A stretch of DNA of 64,000 nucleotides from Saccopteryx bilineata. Taxonomy: Eukaryota > Chordata > Mammalia > Chiroptera > Emballonuridae. Position numbers and translations under genes: made by a program. The notes under the pieces were generated by a model. It ran no database searches. It worked only from the letters and a program-made list of their open reading frames with translations, and was not told the DNA's origin. Shown here in pieces: positions 1 to 13,189 of this stretch (positions within the stretch are counted from its first letter, which is position 1; every line of letters starts with the position of its first letter). The stretch spans positions 102,324,267-102,388,266 of the forward strand of contig NC_089496.1 in NCBI RefSeq assembly GCF_036850765.1. The letters run 5' to 3'.

Positions 1-233
1 GCCTGAAGATAGGATAAAAATGTATGATATGCATCATTGTAATGCTGATATTTACCCAACTTTCTATTTCTCCCAGTGGCTGAATTTTCTCAGTGACAGA
101 AAACTGGCTTGGGTTTAATTAGTCTGGGTCCAAGGAAGGTGTTTGTGGTAGGTACAGGACTGGTTAGTAGAGCATCCCGGAGTAGTTAGAGCCTCTCACT
201 TCAGACACCTTGTTTATAAGTGTAGTTAGCGAT

Positions 234-326
234 CAGATCCCATGATTTTTCTCATGGGAAACTCGACCAGTTTTTTTTATCAGATCCCATGATTTTTCTC
301 ATGGGAAACTCAACCAGTTTTTAAAT
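234..326. repeat. Two-copy tandem repeat (47 bp) containing a hairpin
   Basis: Copies 234-280 and 281-326 differ at only a few bases. Each contains cccatgatttttctcatggg, a perfect 7-bp stem (CCCATGA/TCATGGG) around a T-rich loop. Function unknown. Confidence 0.8.
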
Positions 327-1202
327 CTAGGTTCACATGGAGGCTGTGATTCTTTTCCAGAAGTGCCCATCTTATTTTATCTAACAACACCTGCAAAAAC
401 TGTTGATACCATTGAAGCCTCTTGGATCAAGCCAAACAAGATAGTCCAGTAATATATTTTCCTGCAGCAGAAGGAGCACAGGGGATAGAGTGAATTATAT
501 CAACAGTCTTCATGTCTTGTCCGTTACATTATTTCTCATCCAGGGGGCGGGAGACAGTGACGACAAGGCTGACCGACACCTGTTACACCTGCATTCCGCT
601 GTCTGAGGAGGTTGTGTTCTCAAGGATGAGTCATAAGGATTTAAATTATTTCCTGATGCTTGTCATGAAAAATGGTATCAGTGTTTTAGTGTGAGCTGGA
701 TTAGATTAATTAAAACTCAATTTCCTGTTGAAGGTTTAAATGTAGCTGATTTGTTAGCAGAATGTGGGAACCAGAAAGCAGTCGTTCTTCATGATTGGTG
801 TGGAGGAGGGGAAGATTCTCACATAGTCAGAAGCGTAGAGGAAATGAAGCAGTTAGCTTCTTAAAGGACTTTAGTAGAACAGGCAGACAAGGTAGGCTCC
901 TAACCTCAGCCATTCATAGGACTGAATTAATAACAACAGTTCCATGAATTGAATGTCTAGTATATACTGTGCCAGACACTTTATAAACATTCTTCTAATT
1001 CTAATACTTAAAACAGAAGACATTCAACACACACACACACAAAACCTGGAAGATATATTTGCAGCAGATGATAAGTGAAGGATTAAAATGAGTAGTACGT
1101 AGATAACTTCAAAAAATTAATAAAAAAGAAACAATAGAAAAATAGGCAAGGGATATCAATAATTAATAGAAAAAGATACAAAGGCTAATATATAAAAATA
1201 TG
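327..1202. other. Unassigned non-genic stretch
   Basis: No confident gene. A 60-codon open frame at 512-694 and a coding-looking but interrupted frame around 740-860 could be a decayed processed pseudogene that I do not recognise. A short (AC)n run sits at 1027-1040. Confidence 0.4.
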
Positions 1203-1623
1203 CTCGAACTCTTTTTTTTTTTTTTTTTTTCATTTTTCTGAAGCTGGAACAGGGAGAGACAGCCAGACAGACTCCCGCATGCGCCCGACCGGGATCCACC
1301 CGGCACGCCCACCAGGGGCAACGCTCTGCCCACCAGGGAGCGATGCTCTGCCCATCCTGGGCGTCGCCATGTTGCGACCAGAGCCACTCTAGTGCCTGGG
1401 GCAGAGGCCACAGAGCCATCCCCAGCGCCCGGGCCATCTTTGCTCCAATGGAGCCTTGGCTGCGGGAGGGGAAGAGAGAGACAGAGAGGGAAAGCGCAGC
1501 GGAGGGGTGGAGAAGCAAATGGGTGCTTCTCCTGTGTGCCCTGGCCGGGAATCGAACCCGGGTCCTCCGCACGCTAGGCCGACGCTCTACCGCTGAGCCA
1601 ACCAGCCAGGGCCTCGAACTCTT
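1203..1623 (-). mobile_element. SINE type A (tRNA-Ala-like), full length
   Basis: On the minus strand, a tRNA-like head with B box GGTTCGATTCC and an AGC triplet at the anticodon position, then a GC-rich body and an A-tail (T-run near 1213-1231). Target duplication ctcgaactctt at 1203-1213 and 1613-1623. Confidence 0.92.
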
Positions 1624-2289
1624 ATAAAGAAATGCAGCTAAAAACAGGATAAAAATTTCCTATAAACTGGCAAAAGTTAAAATAAAAATATTATGCCAAT
1701 ATTGGTGAAATTAGGGGTGAAAAGATGCTTTTACATTATAATATTTTTGGAGAATCAATCAACATTTCAATGTCATAAGTTGTGATCTAGCAGGTACTAC
1801 TAGGTACCAGCATGGGTGGTATGAATGTTTTTGAACAGGAATACAATATTATTTGTTGTTTTAAAAAATTTGGAAATGGTCTAAATGTGGAATCAAGAGC
1901 ATATTATGCATACTATTAAAAATTGAGGATATGTATTATATCAATTTTAGACAATGTACATGATACACTTTTAAACAAAACAAAATTAATTTAGAAAATA
2001 TAGAACAATAACATTTAAAAAACTTATGTGAAACTTGCATATGTGCATTCAGATATAATGGATGAATAGATAGTGACATATTTTGTTAGTTTCCTACTGT
2101 TTTTTGTGACAAATTATCACAAACTTAGTGGCTTAAAACAACATATATTTATTATTTTACTGTTCTGGGGAACAGAAATAAAAAAAATGGCTCTTGCTGG
2201 AGTGAGACTGGAAATAAGGCAAGAATTTTATTCTCATCATTTGTATTCAGCAGTGTATTAGAGCTTCTTCCTAGTGCATTAAGGCAAGA
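1624..2289. other. AT-rich non-genic stretch
   Basis: No gene seen. Bases 2085-2175 resemble the old interspersed-repeat phrase beginning with acaaattatcacaaacttag, but I cannot name the family. Confidence 0.5.
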
Positions 2290-3855
2290 AAAAGAAAAGA
2301 CATCCAAATTGAAGAAAACTTGTAAAATTCCCATTATTCACAGATGACATCAGTGAATATATAAAAAAAATTCTATGGAATTGTCCAAAAGTTTGGTAAA
2401 ACTAAAAAGTGAATTTAGCAAGATTACAGGGTACACAGGCAATATTCGAAAATCAGTTTAATTTCTGTACATGAGCAATGGACAATTATAAAATTAAATT
2501 TAAAATATATTAAGTCACCAAATATAAGACACTTCCAATACTTTAGCAAATACCTTACAAATGTCTTACAAAACATGTACAAGTCTTCTACATTGGAAAG
2601 TTTAGAATGTTAGAGAAATTACAGAACTCCTAAATAAATGAAGAGAGATATCATGTTCATGAACGGAAAGCAAAGTATCATCTGGCTGTCAGTTCTCTCC
2701 AAATAAGCCTATACGCTCAATGAAATCCCTATTCAAATACCAGGAGTATTTCGTGGAGAAATATACAAGCTGATTCTAAAGTTTACATTGAAATACAAAA
2801 GAATCAGAATAGCCAAAACAATCTTGCAAAACAAGCCAAGTTGGTAGAATTTCACTGCCTGATCCTTAAAGCTTAAATCAAGATGGTGCGGTATTGACAT
2901 AAAGATAAACATATAGATCAATGGAATGGAATAGAAATAGTCTTACATATGTATGATCAATTGATTTTTGACCAAGGTACTAAGGTACTCCAATGCGAGA
3001 AACGAAAGTCTTTTTAAACAAATGTTACTGGAAAGCTTGGGTATCCAATGGAAAAAGTAAACTTAAATCACTACGTGTACAAGACTGAACCTGAACTGGC
3101 TTCTAGACCTAAGTGTAAAACCCAAACCCTTTAAAAAGAAAACATAAGAGAACATCTTAGCAATTGTGAGAAAGCAGAGGGTTTTTTTTTGTTTTTTGGC
3201 CAGAACACAGAAACTGCTAACCATTAAAAAAAAGAAAAGAAAAAAAGAAGACTGATAAACTTTTTTCACCAAAAATTTCTGCTCATCAAAAGATATTAAG
3301 AATGAAAGACAAGCTATAGACTGGAAAAATATTCATATCTCATAATTCTGACATAGGACTTGTATCTAGAACAAGAAGAATTCCTATAAATTAAATACTT
3401 TAAAAAATGAAGCTGAACTTCACTGAAATTGAAACCTTCTGCTGTGTGAAAAACAATGTCAAATGAATGAAAAGCCAAAGACTGGGAGAAAATATTTGCA
3501 AAAGAAACATCTGTTCAAGGACTATTGTATGAAATATACAGAGAACTCTTCAAACTCAACAGAAAGAAAACAAACAACACACTTGAAAAAAAATGAGCCA
3601 AAGATCTTAACAGACACCTCACAAAAGAAGACATACAGGTGGCGAAGAAGCACCTGAAGAGATGCTCCTCGTCATCTGAGATAGTGTTTAATGCGTCCAG
3701 AGTTTCATTTGGGGAATATTAAGAAGTTCTGAGGATGAGGGGCGGTGACAGCCACGCACAGTGTGAACATACTCAAAGCCACGGAACTGTACACTTAAAA
3801 ATGATCAAAATGCTCAATTTCACGTTATCTCCGCTTTGCCACAATAAAAAATCCT
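2290..3855 (+). mobile_element. Old L1 fragment, ORF2 end and 3' UTR
   Basis: Degraded LINE-1 in sense orientation. ORF2-type phrases appear near 2960 (gatttttgaccaaggtac), 3470-3560 and 3610-3660. A typical L1 3' end follows (cacggaactgtacacttaaa near 3780) and finishes with an AATAAA near 3844. Frames are broken throughout. Confidence 0.75.
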
Positions 3856-6000
3856 CCTTGATATCAACCCTGAAGATCTGTATATTTTATTGGATGGCAA
3901 AGGTAGCTCAATTGAAAACATGTTTTAAAAAGGGAGAAAGAATGCTGACTACAGGAAACAAAGAAGCAAACAAAAATCGATGCCAGGCCTTTAAAGTGCC
4001 CCGAGTAATTCAGTGAAACTGCATATTCAACTAAAGCTGAGAAATTCTGTAAGGGTTCTGGTATTAGGGAGGTCCTTGGCAGAAACGCTCTCCCAGCTGG
4101 GCGTTCCGGAGCTGGTGGCCCATCTGCACGCCACACTGTGTATTTCCTCAGAACCCATAGCAGAAAACAACCCTGCTAGCTTCACAGTATTTTTCCAAAG
4201 AGTGAGTGAAGGGCTGATAGAAGCAGAGCAGCATCGAGGGTTGTCTTGTGAATTCCTGGAGTTTGCTCGGAGACAGCTGAAGCCAGGTGAGGCCAACCGC
4301 CTCATCTTCACTGGACAGACTCTGGTTTTTAATATGGGACATGTGAGCCTGGATGAGAAACCCAGCGGGCCTTCATGGCAGTCTTTGATCTGATAAGCAT
4401 CTTTCTTCTCTGCGTCATCCTTTCTCCCTGACCATTGGCTGGAGGCAGCCAGGAGGGCAATTCCAATAACCTCTTCGTTGACAGATTGCCTAGTATCAAC
4501 CAAGACAGACAGATTCATTCATTCAGGCTCAGCCTCAGAAACTGTCCTGTGTAGTAATCTGTCAGTTGCCAAGTAAATACAATGCAGCTGTGATTATGTC
4601 AGAAAAGGCTGGTTTGCTGTTGGTGGCTCAGAGCCAAAAATAATTATTTTGTTTTTCTTTGCACTCCTCTGTAGGCTATTGTGAAAATTGGAGAAGTGTG
4701 TCTTATACTGATGAACCGCTGTCAGCTGGCATGTTTATTTTTATCTTATAAATCTCTAGTGCTTGGTTCTCTGAATCTTAGTCTTTCTGTTTGCGGGGGT
4801 GGGGGTTGTTACTGTCCGGGCCACCAAGGGACATGTGCCTGAATCTAGACATTCTCTTCTGGATACCTCCTCTCCGTCAAGGCACTGACACCTGGCGCCA
4901 CATCAGTAAGGCTGGGATTCTCCTTGCTAGTTTTACCAGAAAGTTTAAGTCCTATGTATCCAATGACCCACTGTCTACTCCCGCCCGTCTTCACTGTTCA
5001 CACTGAGCCTCTCATTATGGCTTCTCTGTGTTCACAATTCCCAACCATTTGCATCCCCCTTGTAGCCCAGAAAGCAGCTTGTAAGCCATGTAGATTATGC
5101 AGACATAATTGTAGGCGTAATTCAAGAACTCCCCTACTTTAAGATGGGATCAAGCGCCTCTTTCTTTGTGTAGTTCCATTTCGTAGATGACATTGCCCTT
5201 GAAGAGAGAGCATTTGCTCCCTCAGCACGATCTGACTCCTTCTGCGGTTTGTGTTTGTAATGTTCTGGCACAAATTCAGGCCTCCGAACCTGCTTGATAT
5301 TCCAGAAAGCAGCTCCGTGCTGGTGGTTTAATATCACGGAACAGCATTATTCTGGTAGGCTAGGAAATAATTCAGCAGTAGCCCACATTTATCAAACAAA
5401 AATATGGTGAAAACGGAGAAGCATTAAATATGGGTGTGTAGGTTCTTATTTAATGGTTGACTGGTGGCCTCTCAGAGTTCCTGCAGCTTTAGTTTGGGGA
5501 CCTTTTGGGTGGAACATGGTGTAGCCACAGGGATTGGCCTACTAGTCTGAGGCCCTTTTTACATGAACTCAATTGGTTCTCAGTTTCTTCCCCTTAGAAC
5601 AAGAGACACACGTGTTAGTTTTCAAGTAAATTGGTGTCATGTCTGAATCCAGATGGCATTACACAGGTTTCTTTTTACAAGCTCCCAGATCCCCCAGATT
5701 ATGTTTTGGGAAATTTGTCACCAACCTACTTAGACCATATTATCAGTTTACTGTACCTCATTCTTAACAGTGTGACCAGACACATTTCTAAGCTGTGGGT
5801 TGCTGTCGCCTTTCTCTGTACTGTTTCTAACTATCAGATACGGCCCTATCAGTGCAACTGACCATGAGGAAGGATTCACTGTTGATTGACTCCCAGGAAC
5901 TGCAGTAGACATTGTCAAGTCATGGCCATCTCTGAGGGCCAGTGTGCATGTCTCCCTGCCCTGAGGCCTATGCTCTCTCTGGCTAAGACATATTTATATT
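3856..6000. other. Unassigned stretch with unexplained open frames
   Basis: Open frames of 126 codons on + (4013-4393) and 163 codons on - (4027-4518) overlap each other; neither matches a family I recognise. Moderate GC compared with its surroundings. Could be an old exon, a pseudogene or chance. The rest shows no gene. Confidence 0.35.
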
Positions 6001-9000
6001 TATATTTATAGTCAAGATCACATGAATATTTACATCCAGTCATGAGCTTTGTTATAATATTGCTAGGTCTTCATCGTAACGGCCGCTGCACTCAAAGCGG
6101 CACTTTGAGAAAATATACACACCGTACCCATGAATTCCTAGAGAAAGCTTTAGCTATGGTACAGTCAAAGCTAGATTGGCCTGTCTCCTTGAATTCAAAC
6201 ACATGCATCCCCTGCATTCTGCTGACTGTGAGGGACAGCTTTCTTTCTGCCGTGCAATACGGGCGGCGTTAGTATCAGGAAACGTTTCTTCAGTTATTGC
6301 GATGCTTGGTTGCGTGGACTCATTGGTCGGGGATTTTACCCAGGATGAGTTCAGTCAGAAAGTACCTTGGGAAGGTTTTATTGATACCTCTACATTAGAT
6401 TTTGTTCTATGTTATCTAAGAAATGCAAAAAAAAATGAAGTGTTGAAGTGGATCTACTATCGTCAACAAAAGCAACAGAGTTCTTGGCTTCATTTTTTGA
6501 AGGAAACAAATGTGACCAATTTCATTAAACAGGCTGAATCACATTTCTTCTACACAGCAATCTTCGTGAAAAACGCCTAAAATCTTTGCTAAAAATGAAC
6601 TAATTTTTTTAGGAATTTAAAAAATCCAGTACACAAAATTGATGTTAAATAAGAGATAATAATGATTAAGTATAGTAAATTACAGTGGAGAAAATTCAGG
6701 TCAAACAACTCAGACGTAATGGGTAATATTAGTTATTTATACTAGAGAGAGAGAATCAGGACTCTGCTTGTCACAGAAAACCACCCTGCCCCAGCCTAGC
6801 CCCAAAAGAGAATATGTCGGTTTACATAACTAGAAGACCAAGAGAAATTCTGGGTTCAGGACTTGCTGGATTTAGCAATTCAAATCACATTATGACCAGT
6901 TAGCCTCTTTCACTTTTTGACTCTGGCACCTTCCCATGTTGGCATCATTTGAGATAGACTTTTTGTAATGACTATAAACAATTCTAGACCTACTTGTACC
7001 TTCAGATCATGAGCCCCAAGAAAAGTGAGCCTCTCAGTTGTTTAAACAAAAACCTGGTGCGGTGCTGACTGGCTCGGCTTGGGTCCTGTGCCCGTCCATA
7101 AATCTCAGAACTGTGGCTAGGCTATATCACATGACATCTCTCTGGCGTGGGTGCAGGGCCATGCAACTACCATCCCTACCAGTAGGGAGAACTTATTGGG
7201 ATCACAAAAATAAGAAATTCACTCTATACACTTATACCTATAAAATTTTCTGCAAATATTTGAGCTGTTGGGGGATTTACAGCATTTTACTCACAGTAGT
7301 TGAGATAGTCTTAAAAAAGTTAAATTCTATAAAAGTATTTAACACTTTAACACAGAGATTGCATGCTGATTGCCAATGGGGCTAATCTAGCTTGTTGACC
7401 TCTTCTGTCTGGCCTGTTGACCTGTAGAGGTTTTATTGTTGTTGTTTTAATTAAGCCAATGATTTTCAGCTTTTCTTTTAAATAATTTTGACAATTCTAG
7501 ATCTGCATTTCTCCCTGAAAATAATCAACCACATTTTTTTATATGGAGCAATAGCAACTATGCCCTTAGATGGAGCATTTGCTCTTTCTTTAGCCACAAG
7601 CACCACCACTCCCTATTGTCTCGCTATCATGGAAGCTGATCTCAGTTGCCACTTGCACATTTTTCTCCTAGAATAGATCATTGCTTCTCTATGCCCCTTA
7701 TCTCCACTGAATGTGGGGAAAAGGTGCTTGATTCAGACACACTGGAAGAGATTGTCTTTCTCTGAGGAAGTGAAGAATAATCTTTCATGTATAATATACA
7801 AATAAAAGATGTTCATATTTAAAGATCCACAACTTAGGAGGTTGTAAAATCTGAAATAAATCATATGAAACCACTATGAAATAAACTCTAATAAGATCTA
7901 TGACTAGTATATGAAGAATATAAGAAATGAAAAACAACATGAAAATAGGACTGAAATGTCAACAAAAAATTGGTTTTGAATGTGAATAACACATCTAATA
8001 CTACTAAAAATGAGGTTATATAGTAAGTGAAAAAAAAAGCCCAGATAGCAAAAGCTTTTATAGATGGCAAGGTTATAAAAGAGCATCATAGAATACAGCA
8101 GGAAGTAGTGTTCCACACAGAGGCAAGCATGTGTAAATTTGTCTTCCTAGAAATCCTGACGACCAGCATCTTGAAGTCTGAGCACCTACAGAAAAGTTGT
8201 ATAAAACTGTCAAAAAGGTTGTAGTATTTTCTATGGCAGATGATGAGGGCGTGGTTATAAATATCACAAAGTTACAGTGAATTGGTGATATAGACAAGCG
8301 TTTTTATGTGTCAGAAGAAAAGGCTCTGCTTGGACCTCAGCAAATGACTCATCTTTGTAAGAAAATTACAAAATGTAGTGCAGTTGGTCAAAATCAGTCA
8401 GTTTGACTCAGCTCCCACAGTGGATAATGTTAATGTGAAAACTTAAAGGAACATTTTTCCGAGAAACATAGAATTTAAGTGTTCCGATCACATCATTTTG
8501 CCAGGAATTGCTTTGTGCCAGAGAATTTAAAATGTAATAAACCATGACTGTGCAGTATGAACACCGTGAATTAGATAAAACCCCACAATGTGAAATCCAG
8601 ATATTCCAGGGCTTCTTCCAGGTTACTATGGTAACCTGCTGTAGTGCATGGACTTCTGTGACGGAGCGCAGAGAGGTATGTGGGAACGCTTTTATGCCAC
8701 TCGAGGGAAGATTCCCACTCAGTCTCTTTACAGTCAGGAGTGGATCAGCATCTTGGCCTTTTTGGTTGATGTTAGAACCTATCAACTCCGAGTAGTTCTC
8801 TACAAAGGCATTCACAGCTGCACCGTTGTGTGGGATTCATTTTGATCACTTGAAGTTGTGTCTTAAAGAAGCAAACTTGTCAAGGAATCATCTGGTTCAT
8901 TATCCTACACTGGGTTGTTTTCCCGACCTGAAGGTCAGGGCTTGAACTACATTACTGAAGCTGTGGAGTTGAAAATAAGATTTCAAAAAGGTTCTCTGAT

Positions 9001-9661
9001 TTTAGACTTTATGAAAGTAAACTAACATCAAAATATTAGAAAGCTTACCTTTATAATTCGATGTTGATAAAATGAGAAAAAAAAAAGAGCTACCAGTTGA
9101 GGTTACTGAACTTGCAAAGCAGTTGAGTAACTGAAATCTAAGTACAAGGATGCTGGAACACTGGAACAGAATCCTTGGCTCCAGATAATAACCATTCCAG
9201 AAACGGGGTCTGTCCATGCGAAGCCGCCCCAGGGTTTGTAAACTCCATGTTTCGTATATGAAACCGAGTACATCAGATTATGGCACCCAGTTGAAGGATT
9301 TGTGGTTTAGGTCGGCATAGCACAATGGTGGTATCTTCTGTTAGTTTCCATGCCAAGTTGGGGAGCAACAGGTTATGAAAGAAAACATCAGTAGTGAAAT
9401 ATTTGTGTTCTTTTTTTCTTCTTGGGTTTTCTTTTAAATTTTCAAATAATCTCTAAAAATATCATACATACCTATTTGTACTATATATTCAGGAGGAATA
9501 CAAAATAAATTTGGCTGTTTCTCAGACATTTCATTTCTCTCACATCTCATCTGCCTTACTTATTTCTGTGACTAGCTGGTCTCTGTAGGTATTTGAATAA
9601 GTAACACCCACCTTGACCTTAGCCTTTATGTGATGCTTAATCATCCTTTGATGAAAGACTA
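6001..9661. other. Unassigned stretch, possible pseudogene remnants
   Basis: A 134-codon + frame at 6176-6580 and several interrupted coding-like frames between 8027 and 9300 are not assigned. The first has a faint, unconvincing resemblance to the Abraxas MPN-like domain (a KKNEVLKW...R segment). No intact gene or named repeat identified. Confidence 0.3.
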
Positions 9662-9663
9662 TA

Positions 9664-10251
9664 CAGAGCGTCCATAAAGTCATGGGGCACTTTTGACCGG
9701 TCACAGGAAAGCAACAAAAGACGAAAGAAATGTGAAATCTGCACCAAATAAAAGGAAAACTCTCCCAGTTTCATACCTATTCAGTGCAGTTTGATATGTT
9801 CTCACACACAGATTTTTTAGGGCTCCTTAGGTAGCTATCCCGTAGAGCCTCTACAGACTCATCACTGACTGATGGCCTACCAGAACAGGGTTTCTCCACC
9901 AAACTGCCGGTTTCCTTCAACTGTTTATCCCACCGAGTAATGTTATTCCTATGTGGTGGTGCTTCGTTGTAAACACGCCGATATTCACGTTGCACTTTGG
10001 TCACGGATTGGAATTTAGTGAGCCACAGAACACACTGAACTTTCCTCTGTACTGTCCAGATCTCTACTGGCATGGCTGTGGGCTGCTCCGCTGTCTACAT
10101 GGTATTACGTCATCATCTGCACATGCTGCCACATTATCCTACAGAAACTGGGAGGGTTTCCTTTTATTTGGTGCAGATTTCACATTTCTGTCATCTTTTG
10201 TTGCTTTCCTGTGACCGGTCAAAAGTGCACCATGCCTTTACGGACACACTG
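9664..10251 (-). mobile_element. Tc1/mariner-type DNA transposon, internally deleted
   Basis: 588-bp element flanked by TA (9662-9663 and 10252-10253). Inverted repeats at 9664-9772 and 10144-10251 agree at roughly nine in ten positions; the ends are CAGAGCGTCC and CAGTGTGTCC. The minus strand keeps a 98-codon N-terminal transposase frame (9777-10073) with the HTH pattern VQREYRRVYNEAPP...ITRWDKQLKETGSLVEKPCSGRP. The catalytic region is missing, so it is non-autonomous. Confidence 0.9.
9777..10073 (-). pseudogene. Mariner-like transposase N-terminal fragment
   Basis: 98-codon frame. It contains helix-turn-helix features typical of the DUF4817-type DNA-binding domain of some mariner-group transposases: a CVLWLTKFQSVTKVQREYRR helix, then a W-K-ETGSL segment and a SGRP hook. 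The DDE/D catalytic domain is absent, so the frame cannot encode active transposase. It lies entirely between the element's inverted repeats. Confidence 0.75.
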
Positions 10252-10253
10252 TA

Positions 10254-12058
10254 TTAAGGACAATGACCTGTATGGTGTCTATAAACAGAGATTCCAAAGA
10301 GCAAGAATTTGTCAGAGTGTCCCCAACACTGTCTAGAGGAAAAATGTTCCCAACCAGTTGCCTCAAGGATGTTGTTACTGTGGAGATAGACGCCTTGGTC
10401 TTTTCCTAGTTGGGTAACAGTGGCCATAAATATTATTCAATAAGCTATCCTTGATCAGAGGCTATGCTCACCAAACAACAGGAACATTATGGATGTGCCT
10501 TGGGGGAAAGGCCATAATTACCAGACAGCAGAGGATCTTTTCTCCTGACACATTAATAAATGTGCTTTCCAGTTTACACAGAAGCCTCTGGTCGGTTTGG
10601 GTAGCTAAGTCACTTACTCAGCCGTACCACTCTTGGGCGTAAGAACAGAGTGAGTATCTTGACCTGTAAACAATGCAGGAGACCCTTCTACTTATTTCTT
10701 TATAATTCATTGTTCTAATGTATGAGTATTGAAGAAGAATAGTGAGAGGCTCCCTCCACACATTAACTTAGAAATGAAATGACTCTTTTGAAAGCCCACA
10801 TCAAATGGGTGAGCTTAGGCATTGTTGAAGATTTTGGAGAAATTTGGGGACTATTTAACATGCTAATCAAAGTTACTAGGAAAAGATGTTTCTACTAATG
10901 TTTAAAAAATTTTTTTAAATCAAATCCATTGGCTTTACATTTGAAAATTTTCCCAGTAGGCTAGTGAACATGAATGTACTGTTAACAGAAGTCACATTAA
11001 GGAAGACTGTGGCTGCTAGAACTTACTATGTAAAGCAAAGGCAAAATAGTTAATGGTCTTAATAGACTTTTCCACAATAAATTAATTAATGTGGGTTTAC
11101 ATTCTTCTCAAAGGCGAATTGACATTCTCTGACAGGTACCCATTAATATAAGCTATGAGACAAAGTATTTTAATTATATATCATTCCACATAAGATGTTA
11201 TAACTTGTACTATGTCTGTCAATATCAAAGTCAATGAAAATTGAGTGACTGTGAAATAAGATTCTACACAATTAATCTTAAAACTAAAATAGTGTGAAGA
11301 GTGAATAGAATTATAAAAGTATGTAAGCTTATTATATTAGTCCTATTTTTCTGGTTTGTATTATGTAAAATAATTAACTTTTCCTTTAAAGAATCCCTCA
11401 TAATTATATTGAAAAACATCTTTGCATCTGCCTCTTAGAAATAGTTTTAAATATGCTCTACTGGCTGTTTCTAACTGATTGAATTCTCAGACATGTTTTA
11501 AGGAAATTAATTAAGAATATTTGTCCTAAGAACTAATGTTGGAAAATGATGGTATATATATAATATATAACATATATATAATACAGGTGTGAGTGGGACA
11601 GAAAAATCAGTGCTGTCTTTTATAAAAATCCTTACTACAGTGACAGTTTTAATAAAATCACAAAGTATTTGTTGGAAAGGATCTTGAAGGTCGTGTAGTT
11701 TCACTTCTTACTGGATTTATAAATCTCTCTTACGTCACTGCAGGAGTCATACAGCTTCTCCTTGAAGGCTGCCGACTGACATTGGATGTATTACATTTCT
11801 GCTCCGTTCATAAATTTAACCCTCTATCTGGTTTTGGAATTCTTTATGTATATGTTACATGACTTCTACTAGACTGGAGTTTCCTTGAGTACCAATTCAA
11901 TATTTAAATCCCTAATATCTGGTTTATAACAACTGTAATTAGGTTTTCAAATATATATATATACACATATATATTGAGATAATCAGTGAATTCTGATTTG
12001 GGGACAGTCTTCTTATTAGAAGATTCTTCCTTAAACTGAGCTCTTCCTCTTCTGTTAA
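10254..12058. other. AT-rich non-genic stretch
   Basis: No gene or named repeat recognised. Short AT dinucleotide runs at about 11552-11583 and 11950-11974. Confidence 0.5.
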
Positions 12059-12422
12059 AAGATCTTATTCTTGCCTGACCAGGTGGTGGCGCAGTGGATA
12101 GAGCGTCAGACTGGGATGTGGAAGACCCAGGTTCGAGACCCCGAGGTCACCAGCTTGAGCGCGGGCTCATCTGGTTTGAGCAGGGCTCGCCAGCTTGGTC
12201 GCTGGCTCAAGCAAGGGGTTACTCGGTCTGCTGAAGGCCCACAGTCAGGGCACATATGGGAGGGCAATCAGTGAACAACGAGGGTGTCGCAACATGCAGT
12301 GAAAAACTGATGATTGATGCTTCTCATCTCTCTGTTCCTGTCTGTCTGTCCCTGTCTGTCCCTCTCTCTGACTCTCTGTCTCTGTAAAAATAAAAAATAA
12401 TTTAAAAAAAGATCTTATTCTT
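12059..12422 (+). mobile_element. SINE type B (VES-like, GTGGCGCAGTGGATAGAGC head)
   Basis: Starts gcctgaccaggtggtggcgc at 12073, with B box GGTTCGAGACC, and ends in a CT-rich region and a short A-rich tail. Target duplication agatcttattctt on both sides. Confidence 0.92.
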
Positions 12423-13189
12423 CTCTTAGGAGTCTCCCAGCCCAAGGGTGGTGCTTCATCCATAAGGGGGAGCTTTAAAGGAGTTTAGCACTGTGTTATT
12501 GCTTCCTTGTTAAGCCCTTCCCCCATGGGAATAAAGCTGGTCTCAGTTTCTGTTCTCTTAAATAATAGTGGTGTTCATTTTTCTCATGCCATCGCAAGGT
12601 TTCGGATTTGACAGGACCTAAATCATTCCCTTTCTTTATCAAAACACACTGATTCTCTGGGGTTTTCTTTGCTTGGTTGGTTTTTGGGTTTTGGTCTTTT
12701 TGGGGTTTTATTGTTTGTTTGTTTTTTTTGATTAATTACAATTGAAGGCATTCTCCATTCTTAGAATTGTGTAATGATATCCTGCTCCACGAAAGGCGCT
12801 TTCTTCTGGATGGTACCCAGAGTCACCACCTGACTGAGAAACCCTGAGTCGGCATCGATGACAGGAAATGATCACACTTTAGGATGGGTTCATGGCTCCA
12901 GCACCAGCATTACTGTGAGGGAGGGAGCCAAACTGATCGTTTTGTTTTGTTTTTTATTTTCTCAGAAGAGCGTACTCAAATATCTGTTAATGTGATCCTT
13001 ATATTTAAAGTCTAGCCTGATTATAAACCACACACACACACAAAAAACCTTCTGTCACCATGTTCAATTTCCTCATTTTTGTCAACAGAGCAGTTAAACC
13101 CAGAAGGCCTCTATCGTCCGAGGTCATAGCCAGCTAGCAGCAGTATCAGAAGAGGAGACCAAGACCCTGCATTTCTATGGATCTCCCTG
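12423..13189. other. Non-genic stretch
   Basis: No gene seen. Contains T/G-rich low-complexity sequence (12670-12730) and a short (CA)n at 13031-13041. Confidence 0.5.

Noticed and set aside
6176..6580. Abraxas (FAM175) pseudogene
   Set aside because: Only a short KKNxVxxW...R pattern resembles it; the rest does not align, so I leave it as unassigned.
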